Part shown: in pieces, positions 19,801 to 34,632 of the stretch
How positions within the stretch are numbered: position 1 is the stretch's first letter
Layout: every line of letters begins with the position of its first letter
DNA from: Lampris incognitus
Taxonomy: Eukaryota > Chordata > Actinopteri > Lampriformes > Lampridae
Length of the DNA stretch: 64,000 bases
Direction of reading: 5' to 3'
Assembly (NCBI RefSeq): GCF_029633865.1
Contig: NC_079211.1
Location: forward strand, 141,713,345-141,777,344
Translations under genes and position numbers: made by a program
The notes under the pieces: model-generated
Seen by the model: only the letters and a program-made list of their open reading frames with translations
Databases searched by the model: none
Told to the model about the DNA's origin: nothing

Positions 19801-22800
19801 AAGAACCATAGCAAAACCCATAAATGTTCATAATTTATCCTCGTAAACTCAAGTGTTTCAATTCATTATTTTCTTAATGTGGTCGACCTACATAAACTAG
19901 ATGGGAAGGTATAACAATTTGAAAAAAAGTGGCCCACATTAAAATGAAGAGTCAGTTTTAATTTGCTGGTTAGCAGCTGCAAGATAGCACACAAAAAAAT
20001 TGGGAGGAGAGTGCTGGGTGCGATGAAAGTAGGAAAACTCAAGATTCTGAGCAGGATCGCAAAGCTGAATGACTGGGTTTGCAAAAAACAAAAACAAAAC
20101 AACAAGACAAAAAGAAAAGATGACAAAAAAACTCTACTACAGTATTTCCTCTTTTCAATATCTGAACTTAGCCACATGCTTTCCCGGCCTTAATAAAATC
20201 GTTGTTTAACACCTCCTCACCTTAAATGTACTAAGCAGTTATTTCAAATTAGCCACTAAGTGGAATAAACAAAATAGTGAACAGCATTGTGGTGCAAAAT
20301 ACATCGACTTCTCATATTGTTCTAAATATCTGATCTGGTTAGGCGTGCACAACGACGTAAATAAATCATTCGGGAATTGATGGGCTGGACTGGTGGACAG
20401 ATTTTTCTGCACACAACATATGTCAGCATGAACTGTTTTTGTAGTAAGGGCAAGACTGGAAAAGTATTTAAAAGTAACTCCAGAAATTATAGAAGGAAAC
20501 TCACTGTGGCACCAGCCACCCCAGAGGATGTGCGATCTGACCCACCGCACCAGGAGAGAGGGGGTAGTATGGAGAAAGCTCCGATGGGTGAGGCGTCCGA
20601 GGAATACCTGCAGGTGCAACAAGTAAACACAAGTTTACACATGCTGACATGAGATCCTATTTTCCAAGAGTGGAAACTCCAACAAGACCAGATAAATTAA
20701 CCATCAACTTCAGGAGATGAACAGCGCAATACACTTAGCTGTGTAAAGGAGGATGCAAATCAAAGTTTAGCATAAACATGTCAATCAATGGGGAAGGATA
20801 CCTGTCTTTGGGTCTAGGATTTCTGGGGAGAGGTGTGCAGGCGGTGTGCCAGGGGAGAAGTGTTCATTGCTGTAGGTGATGAGAGGGGTCAGTGGGTGGA
20901 CATGGTGGGCATGCTGCACCACCGGGACCTTGTTGGACTGTTGTTGACGAGAGAGAAGATAACATAGAAACACCCAAGGTTTAGCAACAGAAGATGGCAG
21001 ACTGAAAACATGGTGAAACAAGACAATACAATCTCATACTATGAATTTTTACATTCGCATGTTTGAAGCAAGAGACATGGCATGTTTATGAGCTTGTGTT
21101 ATGTAAAATAGTCAGAGGCATTCTTGCTGGTCACTGTGCAAATGACATGCATTGGGTGAACAAGAGCTATCATGTGTGAATGCCCTCCACAGTAAACAAC
21201 AGTCTGTGCGTGTGACAGGCCCAATGATGCAATCTGGACCATTACCAAGGCACACTAAAAAGCCTTGCGGACACATGCCAAGACCATTACGGTCATTTAG
21301 TGGAGGAGAGAACTGTTTGTTCAGCCCAACAAGCAAAACAACAGCGCCACCAGTCCAAAAGTAACACCAATACCGCCAATCCCCATCACCACCATACACA
21401 CACACCCACACACACAAAATGACAATCACAAATGAAATACATTAAAACTACATAAACTAAAAAACTGTCAAAATAGTCAAGGGCACCATTTTTTTTCCCA
21501 GTAGTTTGACGATATTATTTTTTCTCTATTGGGTTATGTTGTCACTTTATAACTGACCCAGTCAATAAAAGGAGCCATGATAGCGTCTAAACTCTAAGGA
21601 TGATACCCCAATTCCTTTTTTTCTATGCAGTAAGTAGTTGTCTAAGCAATTTTAACAATGGTCCATAGACTACAGCCCAAGCATAGCTTGTAGACCTGCC
21701 CAGGATTACGCCAATGAGAATGATAAAGACAATAATAATAACCAACGTTTCTACTTTCATTAGGCTGCATTCAGCCTCAGTCATTTCCCCCTGGCTTCCC
21801 TGCTGAATAGAGTGCTTGTTGGCTCAACTTGTCACATGGGAGGGTCAAGGGGTGGGGGGGGGGAGAAAGGAGTCTTGTTCCTCTAGCCTAACCTTTCTTC
21901 AGTATCCCTCCCCATCCCCCTTCCCAACCTCTCGTCTCTCCGTCGTGGTCTGGTGGGGAACAAGGTTTGCATTGAGACTTCTGTACACTCTCTTGCTTCA
22001 CGCTGCTTAGAATTGTTCCAAATCTTAGCCACGCTCTCTCTGCCATTTTTTTTTAAATGTCCAACCTTTCCTCCTTTTAAATCCTTAGCAAACTTGTTTC
22101 TCCCACGTCTAAAGCATTCTTTGATGGTGGCAATGCCAGGTGTAGTGGGGAAAATATTTACGAGTGTGAAAACTGCTATATTAAGTTCACTTTGCTTATA
22201 ACCAGCTTCCTGTTTTGTCTAGACTTTGAGTGTGTTAGGTCAACGCATATCATGTGCATGGAAACAAGATTTGATTTGACACAGATAAGGCTCTCCATGA
22301 CAAGAAATAGCTGACTTGTGTGGTTGAAATCTCAGGTCCCCCTTGTCATCTATATTTTAGTTATGCTTTGTTGTTCTACTTTCATTACAATGTGTCTGAT
22401 TTTTCCCTAAACTGGGGGGGGGGGGCTGTTTGAGACCTCTAGACCTGGATGCCAACATATTTTTGGGAGGCAGTTCAGTTAGAATTCAAAATGATGCCTA
22501 TTAATTATACATATTCTGGAATATACCAATCATGTGTTGGTTAGCTCCGAACAGATTTCTAAATTTAAAAGGCACCAGTTTCAAAAGTCCAATTCCAGTC
22601 TGTGTCTTGGCCAAGCAATCCAAAAAAGTAAAACTGAGTGCACAGTTGGAAAAATTGACAACTGTTTGGACAAGTACTCTACCTGTTGAAAGCATCTCAA
22701 GAAAAGTGACCTTAACTTTGTTGTCTACCTTTAGGTTCAGAAATGGCTACCTCATCAAACAAATTCCTTTCCCTGGATCAGGCCAAATTAAAAAGTTATT

Positions 22801-25017
22801 GAATTCTCCAGATACGAGCAGACACAAAAAGTAGGCTTCAAACTATGCATTGCTTGATCAATACCTTCATTCAGTTCCTTTATGGGCAGGAATAATATTC
22901 AGGAGACCTATGACAGCTTCATGTGCTTGGTTTCACGATCCTTGAGCAAGGTGTAATAAGGAAACCACATGGAACATGACCTGTGTTTTAAATATAAACA
23001 ACATCTACGTGACAGGCCGGATAAAGAGCAACCTGGAACCAGATGGTATCTGCATTGACAGACAGAATTCATGCTCTGCACATAGGAGTGCTTGTTTAGA
23101 ACAGGCTTGCAAAAAAGTGGACTGACTCGATGCCAGCGTGTAACAACACACAGGGCTGGTACTACAGCGCAGTAGACGCAGTATTGGGAAGATGGGAGAT
23201 TTTAAAAAGCTGTTTGAGTCGGTGACAGGAAAAAGTGTCTTAAGACTGTGAAGAGGTTTTCATACTAAAGAGGCCAAGGTGGCAGTACCTCGCTGGGCTG
23301 TCCAGCTTGGAACACCGCTAAGAAAAGCACAGTCCTTGGTCAGTGTGGGTGGAGGGGTGGATTTCATTCAAGCAAACATGTTTTTGGATCCTGCACATCT
23401 GAATTGAATTACTAGGCAAACAGCCGATGGGGAAGAGAGCTTAGAACAAACTGAATAACCCTACAGCTTTGTGTGCCTTTCTGCTAGGCAATTCTGGGTG
23501 GGAGGCTCAGAGGCCTTTTTCAAAACTCCAGGAAAGACAGGGTGAAAAGAATGCCTGGCATGCTGCGAAATCTGAGGCTTGTTTGTCAACGCCATCAGGA
23601 AGCGGACGTGAGAGGGGACCGACCGTGTCGTATGCCTTTAGAATCAGCCACTCTAAAACTGCCATTCATCACAGACAACTTGCGTGTTACGTCTGGTCAT
23701 CGCCTCTGAAAAGGTCAATAGCAATAATATTCTAGGTTAGAATAATATAGCACACTAAATGTTCATATTACTAGAGATGGTCAGTATCCACTACGATCAT
23801 TAAATCAGCAGAGAAGGCATACACAGACCAGCACTGCATACATATATGGGCAGAAATGGACAAATCTATGAGGGGGGTTGTGCAAGAATGAAATACCATC
23901 ATACAAAAGCATTTGTAAACAAAACGTCTAAAGTTACACTACATTTTCTTGAGATATCGGTCTTTGAATTGGATGGTTGTTTGTTTAACTTGATTTATGG
24001 ACTCGTTCTGTGAAAAGAGTTGGTTTTGACTGGAATGAAAGTAGCAGTTCCATATTCCATTTATAAAGAGGATCTTGTCTCTGCAGTGGCCCAGCAGGAC
24101 TGCAGACTTGAGATCAGTATTCAGTTCAGGCCTCCCGAAGCCTTTGATTTTGTGATGGATCCTGGTTGTTCACTGCCTAATGCGAAATGGGTAAATCTCA
24201 CAGGATTCCCAGTCAAAGGTCTGTTGGAAAAATGTGGGTCGAGAGCAAGTAGTGTGTACTCGTGTAAAGACGAAAAGCTGTATTGGTTTAAGTAACTGTA
24301 CAAAAGCTCTTATATGGTCCAGTGAGTTAGAAATTGCAATTGACACTCAAAACGAGACAAAAGGCATCTTTGGAATGCTGCTCCAGACCGCACCACTTCA
24401 ATTCACGAAAAGAAAAAAAATTGGTGACTAAGTGACTTATGACACACTGACAAGACCAGGTCCCTTGTTGTCCTGATTACTTTTGAAAGTAAATAAATGT
24501 TGAAACATAGGGAGGGATTCTTCTGTGTCTGTCAAGTTCAGACTAGCCCATATTTGAGCAGTGAGTGAGCCATGATCTGATAAGTGACTCCGAGACAAAC
24601 ACTCAGGTCATTAGTTTCTCATTACAGAGTCACTGTTCCTTTTACAACAACATAATAGCAATAGTCATGGTAGTTAATAGCCACACAGACAGCACCTCAT
24701 GGGCAAATCAGTGCAAGTGACTGAATGACCCCAGACCCAAGGAAGTATGCAACTTTGTCAGCATTATCAGCATTGCTGTAATGGCTGAATGGGCATGTTG
24801 TGGTGACGAGTGTTAAATGGATACACATGGACAAGAGAGAAGCTTCGCCCTCTCCTCTCCTCTCTCCCTCTGTCCTCTCTTCTTTGGCCAAGTGCAGTCA
24901 CTACTGCTGGCCTGACAATTTTCCCATACTGCATCACCTGGCCCTGCAGCGCCTTTGATGTATTATTCATGAAGAGACAGCCCTCTGAACACAAGGGCTG
25001 ATATAGGGGTGCAGGGG

Positions 25018-25058
<41 letters not shown>

Positions 25059-28000
25059 CGTGCGTGCGAGTGAGAGAGAGAGAGAGAGAGTGTGTGTGTG
25101 TAGTGCACATGCATGTATTTGTATATGTGGGCATGTGGGTGTGTTTCGGGGAAAGGAAAGGAGGGGGGAGAGTTCACCAAAAAGGTTGTTCCCTTCTTCT
25201 CCCAAACCCCAAACCCCTCCACTACCTCCACCACCATTACCACCAAAAACAATACCAACTGAATGCTAAACAAACCTGTCTGTTGAATAATTGAGGATCT
25301 CAGGCCAGAGCAGGCTTCAGATTAGCATACAGGCCTTATGGACCCAATCTGCACAGTGACAGGACAGCCTTTCCATGGATGTTTATACCCACAGAAGGCT
25401 CTGATTTCTACTTTACTGCCTCCTCTGTGGTTCCATATGGCAAGGGTGAAGGGAGGAGTAAAGCACATACACTGATAACAGTGTCTTGTTGTCTGTAAGC
25501 ATCAGGGGGAACACTTTAATATTAGTCAACAAGAATCTGATCATCTGCTGTCTACAATACATGGCTTACTGTAATGCAGTCAGGGCTCAGTTTATTCATC
25601 AGTAAAGACGCTGACTGAAGGGAACTCACAGAATGGACAAAAAAAACAACCTCTCAATCTACTATATTGGAAAAGACTTAAAGTATGTCATGGCTAGGTA
25701 TAGATAGCATGCACGTGGAACACATGAAATCAAAGACATACACATGTGCCTACAAGCAGGTTTCAACAAATATTGCACATGATCAATACTGGATAATACC
25801 AGGCATCATGAAAAAAACTATGCTTTCAGATGTAATGCATGCTTGCAGAATGACTGCGGGAGTATATACAATAAGTGTCTGCTTCAGGAGGCCCTGCTGG
25901 TGTCTTCTGACTGTCTCTCTCTCCTTAGGTTTCTCTCTCTGGCTCCTGCTGGCCCTGGGCAGTAATCCCTGGACCCCCGTGTGAACCCATCCGCTCCCCC
26001 TGCTCTCATTAGTGCAGTGTTGAGGCCTGGGGAGCCTGCAGGCCTGGGGGACCCAGCCTCCTGCCCCCCCCCCACCAACTCTCCCCACTGCTGGAGTAAT
26101 GAGCACATAATCAGCCTGGCTCCCTGTCAGCAGCACACCAGAGGGGCATGTGGGCTTTTGGCCTAGTATAGGGGGCAAGGGCACAGTGGGATGTTTCACT
26201 CTAAATCTTCTTTACCCACGATACGTTGTACCCAATATTAGAACTTCCCATCACACATCAAATGACCTCTGGTCACACATCACAGGATGTAGGATGTTGA
26301 CTTCCTCTTTATGTTCACATGATGACAGTTAACTGCTTAAACTTTGGATGAACTCAGTTGCCTTTTTTACAGCATAAAAAATAAGAAAAACTAGTTTTCA
26401 TGAAGTGAAGTTAAATTCCATCCTTATATTTGTCTTCTGCCATTTTAGTTGCTTCATTTGAGCTATAAGACCATACAACCTATATTGTCTGTAATGACTC
26501 ACAGTTAGTACAGACAGTATAGATATTGTAATTCAAAAATATCATGTCATTTGCACATTTTCCTCTTAAATACCATGGGATTTTTGCGATCACTAAAATA
26601 CTTGTAACATGTGCTGCATTGTTTACAATCAATTAATCATGACAGACTATGATGATGACCTATATAGAGATTAAAGAGTTTAAATAATGTGTACCACATG
26701 CATGGGTGACGTGGGGATTAATGTGTAAGAAAAGGCTGAGAAGGATAAAAAAAGAAAAGAATAAAAAGTAAGCCTTACACAATTTTTGCTAAAAACAGTA
26801 AACCCTTCACAGACCAGTTTCTCAGTCGTAATCTAAAATGTGCTTTCTCTTTCTATTGAACTTCCTAGTTCAATACAGATAAAGGTCAATCAGATAATGG
26901 AAACAAGTCAACACAGAAACACGATTAAAAAAAAAATTCAAGTAAATCCTGCCTAGGCAGAACAAAGTGGAAACAATCCAAGCACAGACCTCTACCTCTA
27001 CATCAAGTCTTCAGCAGTGCTCTCATTGAGTCCCTTTTTAGTCTTTTTTTTTTTAGAAATAAAAATATGCATTTCATAATGTTACAAACAAAGTAAACAA
27101 AATAAAATTAACTGGCTATGACAGAATATTGCACAGCAGCTTCTGTGTACCATAGACAAACCAACCATGGTCAGAGGGGGTCAATGACAGGTCAGTAGTT
27201 GTTGTAATATAATATCTTAAATTGGTTTCCAATTGAAACTTAAGTCAGCCACGCAGCAACTCTGGATTGTCTGGAAAAACTCCAGTCCCTTCACAACAGC
27301 TTCCCACTGACTGCACTCAATGAAGACTTTGTCGCGTACATCAGCACACTCGTGAGGTCCGACAAATTCACCACAAACTCAACAGGCACATCTAGCCAGG
27401 ACATGTTAAGGTCAAGGGCTGAGTCACAGCAGTTATTTGTGCAGACCATTGTGTGGGTGACGTTCTCTTGCATAGTTAAATGTGACCAACCAAACCACAG
27501 ATCACTTTGATAGGATCTAATAGGTGATATTCTGCAGGGTTTTCTCTTTTCACAGAATACTGATCGAGGTGTCTTCTCACCTAACGTTATCAACCCCTAG
27601 CCCAAACACCACCTTCAACACACCAAACAGGTCTGATGAGATTCCACACTGTCTACCCAGACTTTACACACCAAGATGATTAGTCCTAACCTGTGTGGGA
27701 TGGCTTATGAACGGCTAGGTGGTTCAGATTTCTATGATTTATGGTAGAGTGAATTATTGTTGTACAGACAGACTGTGTGTTTAGCGGATAGGCTGCGGGT
27801 GCTGTCAACTGCTATGGGTTGTTGGGGGTTGCTCCATATAGATGGATGTCAGTGTTAGTGACTACTTACTAAATGCCCTGGGGTTGGGGAGCGGGAGTCT
27901 TTGAGTCCTGCAGATCCTGGGACATCCAGTAGAGGCCATTTCATGTGCAGGTACTGAAAGTGAGAGAAAAAGGGTGTCATGAGAAAAAAAAATACACTGG

Positions 28001-31000
28001 TAGCAAAAATATGCATACCACAAACAAATAATAATTAAAAAAAAAACTATTAATCATAAACAAAAGATTCAGCATGCAACAAACTGCAGTCAATGTAGTA
28101 TTAACAATATATAGAACATTTTATTCTTCTGTGTTTATCATGTATAAACTAATATTTACTCAGACTGAATCATATGGATTGTAGGTCTTCCTGTGGTGTA
28201 CAGGAGTGGTGTGAATGGTATGGTGTAAGCCAGCAGAGAGCTAGTGCTCTGACAGACACCTGTATGAGACCTATAACGTTGGAGTCAGACAGCGAGTTCT
28301 GTCATTTGGGGAGGGAAAGCAATGTGAACACAAGGGGACTGGTGGAGGACTGTGAAATTGCCGTTTGTCAAGGAAAAACAAGAACCCAGCTGTGGGCGCC
28401 CATCGCTGAGCGGGTGGGAAGAGACAGCTGGAATGAATCCCTGTCTCAAGAGGAGTGGAAATCTGAGGTGGGGACTATACGCTAACCCCAGTCTATCCTG
28501 CTCCACTGGTTTCACCTTTTGACCCACGCTAAACCGTTCCACTGTCTCCGTCACTATTTTTTACGCTGCTATTAAAAATCAAAAGCGCCAGTGTGAAATT
28601 TATTGTTATTTCTTGCCACTTTACCAACACGTTCAATGTTATCGCAAAAGCATATCATCTGCCACGTTACCACAGAGCAGGATCTATGTACTGCAAGGGA
28701 GGGTGTTGTAATTTCCTGCTAAATACAACAAGCTGAACTGGTTTTTGTCCTCAAGCAATGGAGATAGCAAGGAGCCAGAGCTCCACAGGCAGAGCCCCAC
28801 CATCTGGTTTATGAATCAGTTTTAAATACCGGATACAGCAGATTGTCATGCATGGGGATTTTCTCACTGGTACAGTTTCAAATTAATTAAAAGAGAATTA
28901 TATTTTAGTATATGTTTAAATTGTACATGTAGACACATTCATGTACACGTTGACACATTGTAGACATATTACCGAGGTGTCGCCAGCTACGGGTGAAAAA
29001 GTGTGTTGGTTAGAAGCAGTCATTCCATCTCATCATGCATCTACCTCATTTGATTGAATAGTGTTGAATCATATTTTGCATATAGCATAACCTGTGTGAT
29101 TTAGAATGGCACCATGAATCTGACATCCACCCATCGCAAACATTTGCTGGTTGTAAAAGGTAATAGTAAGATAAAATGTCAGATAAAATGACTGACTAAA
29201 CCAGCGTGAGATAAGATGGCATAAAAGTGTCTATTATTTGATAAGTCACGGCTGATAAATGGCAACAAATAAGCAAGCTAGGGGTCTAGTTCCACTGAGT
29301 GTCATGCATTCAGGTTTTGATTTTTCAAGCTTCATTCATCACTCAGGGTTTGTAAGGAGGAAGGAAGCTTGGATGGCCATGGGTTAAAAATGGAAAAGAC
29401 ATTATAGCAGGAGGGGGAACGGGAGTGTAAGGGGAAAAAAAACATTTTCAGGAATGAGTTTGTCGGAGCAGGCAGAGGGTATTGTTTCCTGACAGCTGGG
29501 GTCCAACAGAGCGCCGAGGGAGGGGGGAGGGGACCCCTTTTTCTCTTCGAATAGGGGGGAAATTCTTGGAGTTGACATCAGCCCTCTTCATTTTCACCAT
29601 ACTGCTCAGGGCTGAATCGTAAGTTCCAACTAATGGGCCCAAGTCCATACAACTGTCAGGAGGCAGTTGCTTTTAGAGGCTGCTAGCTCCCTATTGAAAC
29701 TTTACTCTGCTCTGTGCATGGTGCCTAATGAATGCTACCCTCCAGAGAGAAAACCCAAAACAATGCAGTTTTCTCTGTCTAATCTATGTCAATCATGAGC
29801 CCTTCCACAAATGAAACAAGCGCTATTGTGAGCAGTTGGTCTAGCCTGGCCATGCCCACCCAAACTCTCCTACCCAATCTATCCCTTATTTGACAGCTTC
29901 TGCCAGGATTGAGGAACATGCCCTGGGGCACTTTTTTTCCCTAAGTGCCTACTTTTTTAATTGTCTGTGTATCCTATGAAACAACTGCTCACAAACACCC
30001 TGAAATATCCATCCAGGTAAATGCCAAGCGCACAATGTCCTACAAAACCCCACAAATCTAACTGTCCAAACCAAAGCGCTGCGCTAACACACGAGGGGAA
30101 AGGGTGGGCGTCTGGGTACAATCAAGAGATTTTGGGAAACAACAGGGGAGAAATGGCCTGCTAAAGGTCAGCGAGCCTCCGTTTTACAGCAAAAATGCAC
30201 AAACAGTAAAGTAAAAGAGATAAAAAGTACTGGATTTGACGACAAAAAAGAGGAAGCACTTAAAATACATTTTTAACTGCTAGTCCCATAGCTAAAGGAA
30301 TAAGCTCCAGCATCCCCGCGACCCTGAGAGCAGGATAAGCGGTTCAGATAATGGTTGGATGGATAAATGTTTCTGAAAAATTTAAAACGTACATCAGCTA
30401 ATATCAGCAATTACAACTTGCATTTAATGTCAGCACACTTCCGGTTTTGGGAGATGTGCTTACTGAATTAGAAACGAACAGTTCAGTGATGTAAATGAGT
30501 TTTCAATGTAGCGAGTCCCTGGGACCAACAAGTGGTCATTTGGGTGAGTCCCCAGTAAAATAAAATAAAATTCAACAAATTGTAGTGTTGAACTCATGTT
30601 TGATGTTCTATATATAGTTATAATTATGGTTATATTCACGTATGTGTTGAAAATGTATCTTAAACAAATAAAATCCCAAATCTGAAAACTTTATTTACAA
30701 AATAATGTCACATCATCATGACATACTACAAAACTCAAATAAACAAAATAATGTCTGTAGCAACATAGTAGCACCAAAATGAATTATAATGCCCTGCATA
30801 AAGCCTTAGATCATCGGTCATCATCCACATGAGTGACAGTGGCCATGTGAGTTTATTTACCAAAACTAAGTTTGTAGCCTTGATTGCTGAAATGAAATCT
30901 GTGCAGCGAACTTGTTGCAACTGAAGTAGCATGTCACGATGATGAACACGGGATCTCCTCTGCGCAGACGGTTAGAAAATGGTGACCGGTGGCAAGATTT

Positions 31001-34000
31001 CTTTCGTTTATTTCTATGATGTCAATCAACGTGGATTTGTCATTCACAATGTAGCAACATCAGGGAAAGGATAGGGTACATCCCCTGGATGCATCGATAG
31101 CAAGTACACTGCGTCCTTTCGGATTTTAATGCATCTGAGACGCAGGACACCTACTTATTTACATCACTGACAGTGCATGGTTGAGGTCCATTGCAATGCT
31201 CATTTCAGAATGGGAGCTGTACATGAAACCGGAAAAAAATGAAAATAAAAAATTGTGTGCCTAAAGTGAAGTTAGGCAACTAGCTGATCCATTTTTGAAG
31301 CTCTCTAATTGTCTTCCAGCCTTCCCTACTGCCTCCAACACCCAGAATAGACATCAGTAGAATGTGCTACTTTTAGGGGACCCAGATACGACAAAGGTGG
31401 CAATGCTGCCACCGAAATTTTCCAAAAAGCTATGATGGAGCCCTTTGGTTTTTCGAACAGAGAGAATACAACATATGCTCTGGGGCATGTGGCCTGCCAG
31501 AGCTGGGTTCTAATTGTTACACAGCTCTTGCAGAGCCGAGGAAAACACAGCCAAGAGTCTTTGTCATCTCTGAAGTGTGTGGTGCCACACTGCAGACCAA
31601 CATCAGAGCATGGAGGAGAGAGACAGATGTCTGGACATTTGCTGTCAAAATAAAGTTAGATGCACTGCCAAAGTGACAAAAAAAAATAAATCCAAACTTT
31701 ATCAACTATCTGACTCCTTCAGAGCACAATTACACTCAGTTTCGAGAGTCATAGATCCAAGACAATAAACTTCTTGTTACACAGATATAATTGATTAAAT
31801 TCCAACACTGAGACCGCAACAGCATGATAATTATGGGCATTAGGTGCAAAGCAACATTACACAATTCGCCGAGTATTGACTGAACCTATTTATTAATAAA
31901 ATGTAATATGTATGTATAGATTTTACATGATCACATAACACAGCAAGCGCAATCAAAAAGACTAAAGCAACAACCAAAGGAACGACTTAATATAGTGGCA
32001 GCTGAGACAAGGCCTAAAGCTTGTGCAATGGCTTTACCCCCACCTCTGCTGAATAGTTGGGCAGCAGGGATTCCTCTATGGATTGCTCCGGCAGATAATG
32101 TCAGTCTCCAACTGAGTGGAGAACCCCTCCCCATTGTTTTCCTTTACCCCCCAGCAGAAAACAAATGGGCCACACAGCTTGCTGTTTGGCTGAGGTGTTA
32201 ATTACCCTTCCCTACCCATATGAACACCAACTTCAGACAATAGCCTTGTCAAGCCCCAACACAACAGTCCCTCCCAGGTTTGTGCTGCTGATATCACCTG
32301 CTCATGTAGGGCCATTGACACCTCAGCTTGATCTATGCACGAAATACAATTAAAAGGTCTCAGGCCAAAGACAATGTGGTAAATAGCCCCGGCCTTGTCT
32401 CGGACTTTGCATTAAGACCTATTGTTTGCCAACATTACAGGCAATTACACTGACAATTCTTAAGCAAACCCGACACTTATTGTGCTAATTAGTGTTTAAT
32501 TGATGGGGAAACAACAGTTGAGCTGGTCAATCTAGTGTTCTTTTTGTTGGTCCCCTGCAACATTTCTGAAGAGGAGGTAGTGTCCTTTAATCCAGTCCAC
32601 TGTGGTGGATTACTCCGGGAGGAAGTGGTAAATGAAAACAATCTTGCAGAACCAAAGGAAGACTCAGCGAAAGAGAAACATAACAATGGGGAAGAAATGT
32701 TTTGGGTACAAAACACAATTACATTAGTGGAAAAAAAAACAAGCATACACCTTCTAGTTTCAGACACCCTGTGTTTATATCCAACATATAAAAAACATTA
32801 TAGGTTGTTTAAACTCTATCTATACCTGTGGTTGGAGGTGTATAACATGGTATCGAAAGCAAGAGCAGTAAAATAATAAGAATTATTGGGAAAGAGCCTG
32901 TGTTAAATCAACACACGCACTCATAAACCCGGCAGAACTATTTATGCCCGTTTCCAGCTGATCACTCAACTCATTACGACTGGTGGCGAGAACACAGTCT
33001 CTTTTATATTAAATTAACCCTGAGAAACCTGTGGTTCTGCAGTTGAGCTAGCATGCTACTAATGGGTACCACATTTGAAGTGTCCATTAGTCCATAGAGG
33101 AGTGAAGTTAAGTGACTATGACAGGGGCACTCCCTCGGCTTGCTGGGCGTCTATTGTGACCTGGTTGGTTGTCTTGCACTCTTATTCACAGCCAGTAAAA
33201 AACTGGGTCAAAGGTCAGACATCCAGAGTGCAGGGGTTTCCATGGCAACGTGGCCTATTAAGGCCAGGCTCATTGGCCTCTTAACATGCTCTTGTACACA
33301 AAAGAACTATTAGTGCAAAGAGGGAGAGAGGAGAGTGAAGAGGGGAGGCAGCATGAGGGAGGTCTTAAAAACGCAGCGGCCAGGCTTTTCCAAGGTTTCT
33401 CAAAACCGGCTACACACGATGCCTGCGGGTTACCCACAATTCACCACGAATCATCCCCAGGTTTTTTTTTTACCCAGCGAGGTGGAGATCTCATAACCGC
33501 TCGGCAACTTTGGTGACTTTGTCTCCAATACTCTGAAAAAGACTGAAAACTTTCCATTTGTTGTATTTTCATCGCGAAATGGCAGTGCACGTCGGGGTAC
33601 CTGTAGCTTATTGTTTGATTTTGGATTAACACTGAATGAATCAGAATTACTAAGATTCAGTTTCCGTAAACTCAATGAGCTCTGGTGTCATATACCTCGC
33701 TCACGTTGTCTGGGCCGTGATAAACTGGTCTGGCATACGAGTTCATCTGAAAAGTCTAGTGGGCAAATCAACTGCAGGTTCATAAGTAAGATTGCATTAA
33801 CAGGAGAAGTTAAATCCTCCAAACAACACCTTTCACATACTCAGGGAGGTAAGCTGCAGGGGTAAACTTCAGCAAGACTTATGTATTTTTATTGCCCTGG
33901 CAATTATTTGCATCAGGGTTTTTTTTTTCCTTCCCATTTTGCTGGACACAAGCCTAAGTCATTGCTTCCTGTACTAAGAGCTTAAGGGTGTTACAGTCCA

Positions 34001-34567
34001 TCTAACCTATGTTGAAACCGACTGTTCTGATTCTATGTCATTTACTTTGAGGCAATTTGAATCTAATGTTATAGAAAGTCATAAAAAAGAAGCTTATTCA
34101 GTCTTGTTAAGGTGAAAGTTAGGAATAAGTGAGTAATTGTGTTTCAGAACAGGCCAAGGAAAACCACAAGTAAATAATCACGCATCTGGTAAGAGCAGGG
34201 CCTTCTCATAAAGACAGGGTGCAACAATGCTATTTAAGTCAATTACGTGTAGTTAGTTCTGAGGTTTCCCACACCTGGGAGATCTATATACTATTGTCTC
34301 AAGACTGCTCCCATGTAAGTCAATGTCAACGTGATCTAATGTCAAGCCATGCTACGCCACCGATGTCAAAAGATATTGTCTGCCCTTCTCATTTCCTTTG
34401 GCATTGTTTGTCCAGTTGTAAAGGAACACAAGTTTTTATTGTTTGGGGAGCAGCCTAGTCTCATTGAAATTCACAGCCATAAACCTCTGTATAATTAACT
34501 CCAGAACATGTGGTGTTTAGCAATGGTTGGTTGGATGTTTACAGTAAAGCCCAACATAGAAGTCAAA

Positions 34568-34632
<65 letters not shown>

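Larger units (their letters stand above)
20938..27869 (-). other. tcf7l1: tcf7l1 intron 4
   Basis: 6.9-kb intron with no coding exon recognised. Contents: a G-run near 22413-22425, TCF/LEF-type CCTTTGAT at 24142-24149 and 24952-24959, a GT/GA microsatellite at 25019-25100, and conserved-looking blocks at 24880-25010 and 25870-26130 (the latter GC-rich with a C-run). Confidence 0.75.

Noticed and set aside
24767-25273. 168-codon minus-strand frame in intron 4
   Set aside because: Dominated by repeat translation (HTHTHT, SLSLSH). No conserved sequence.
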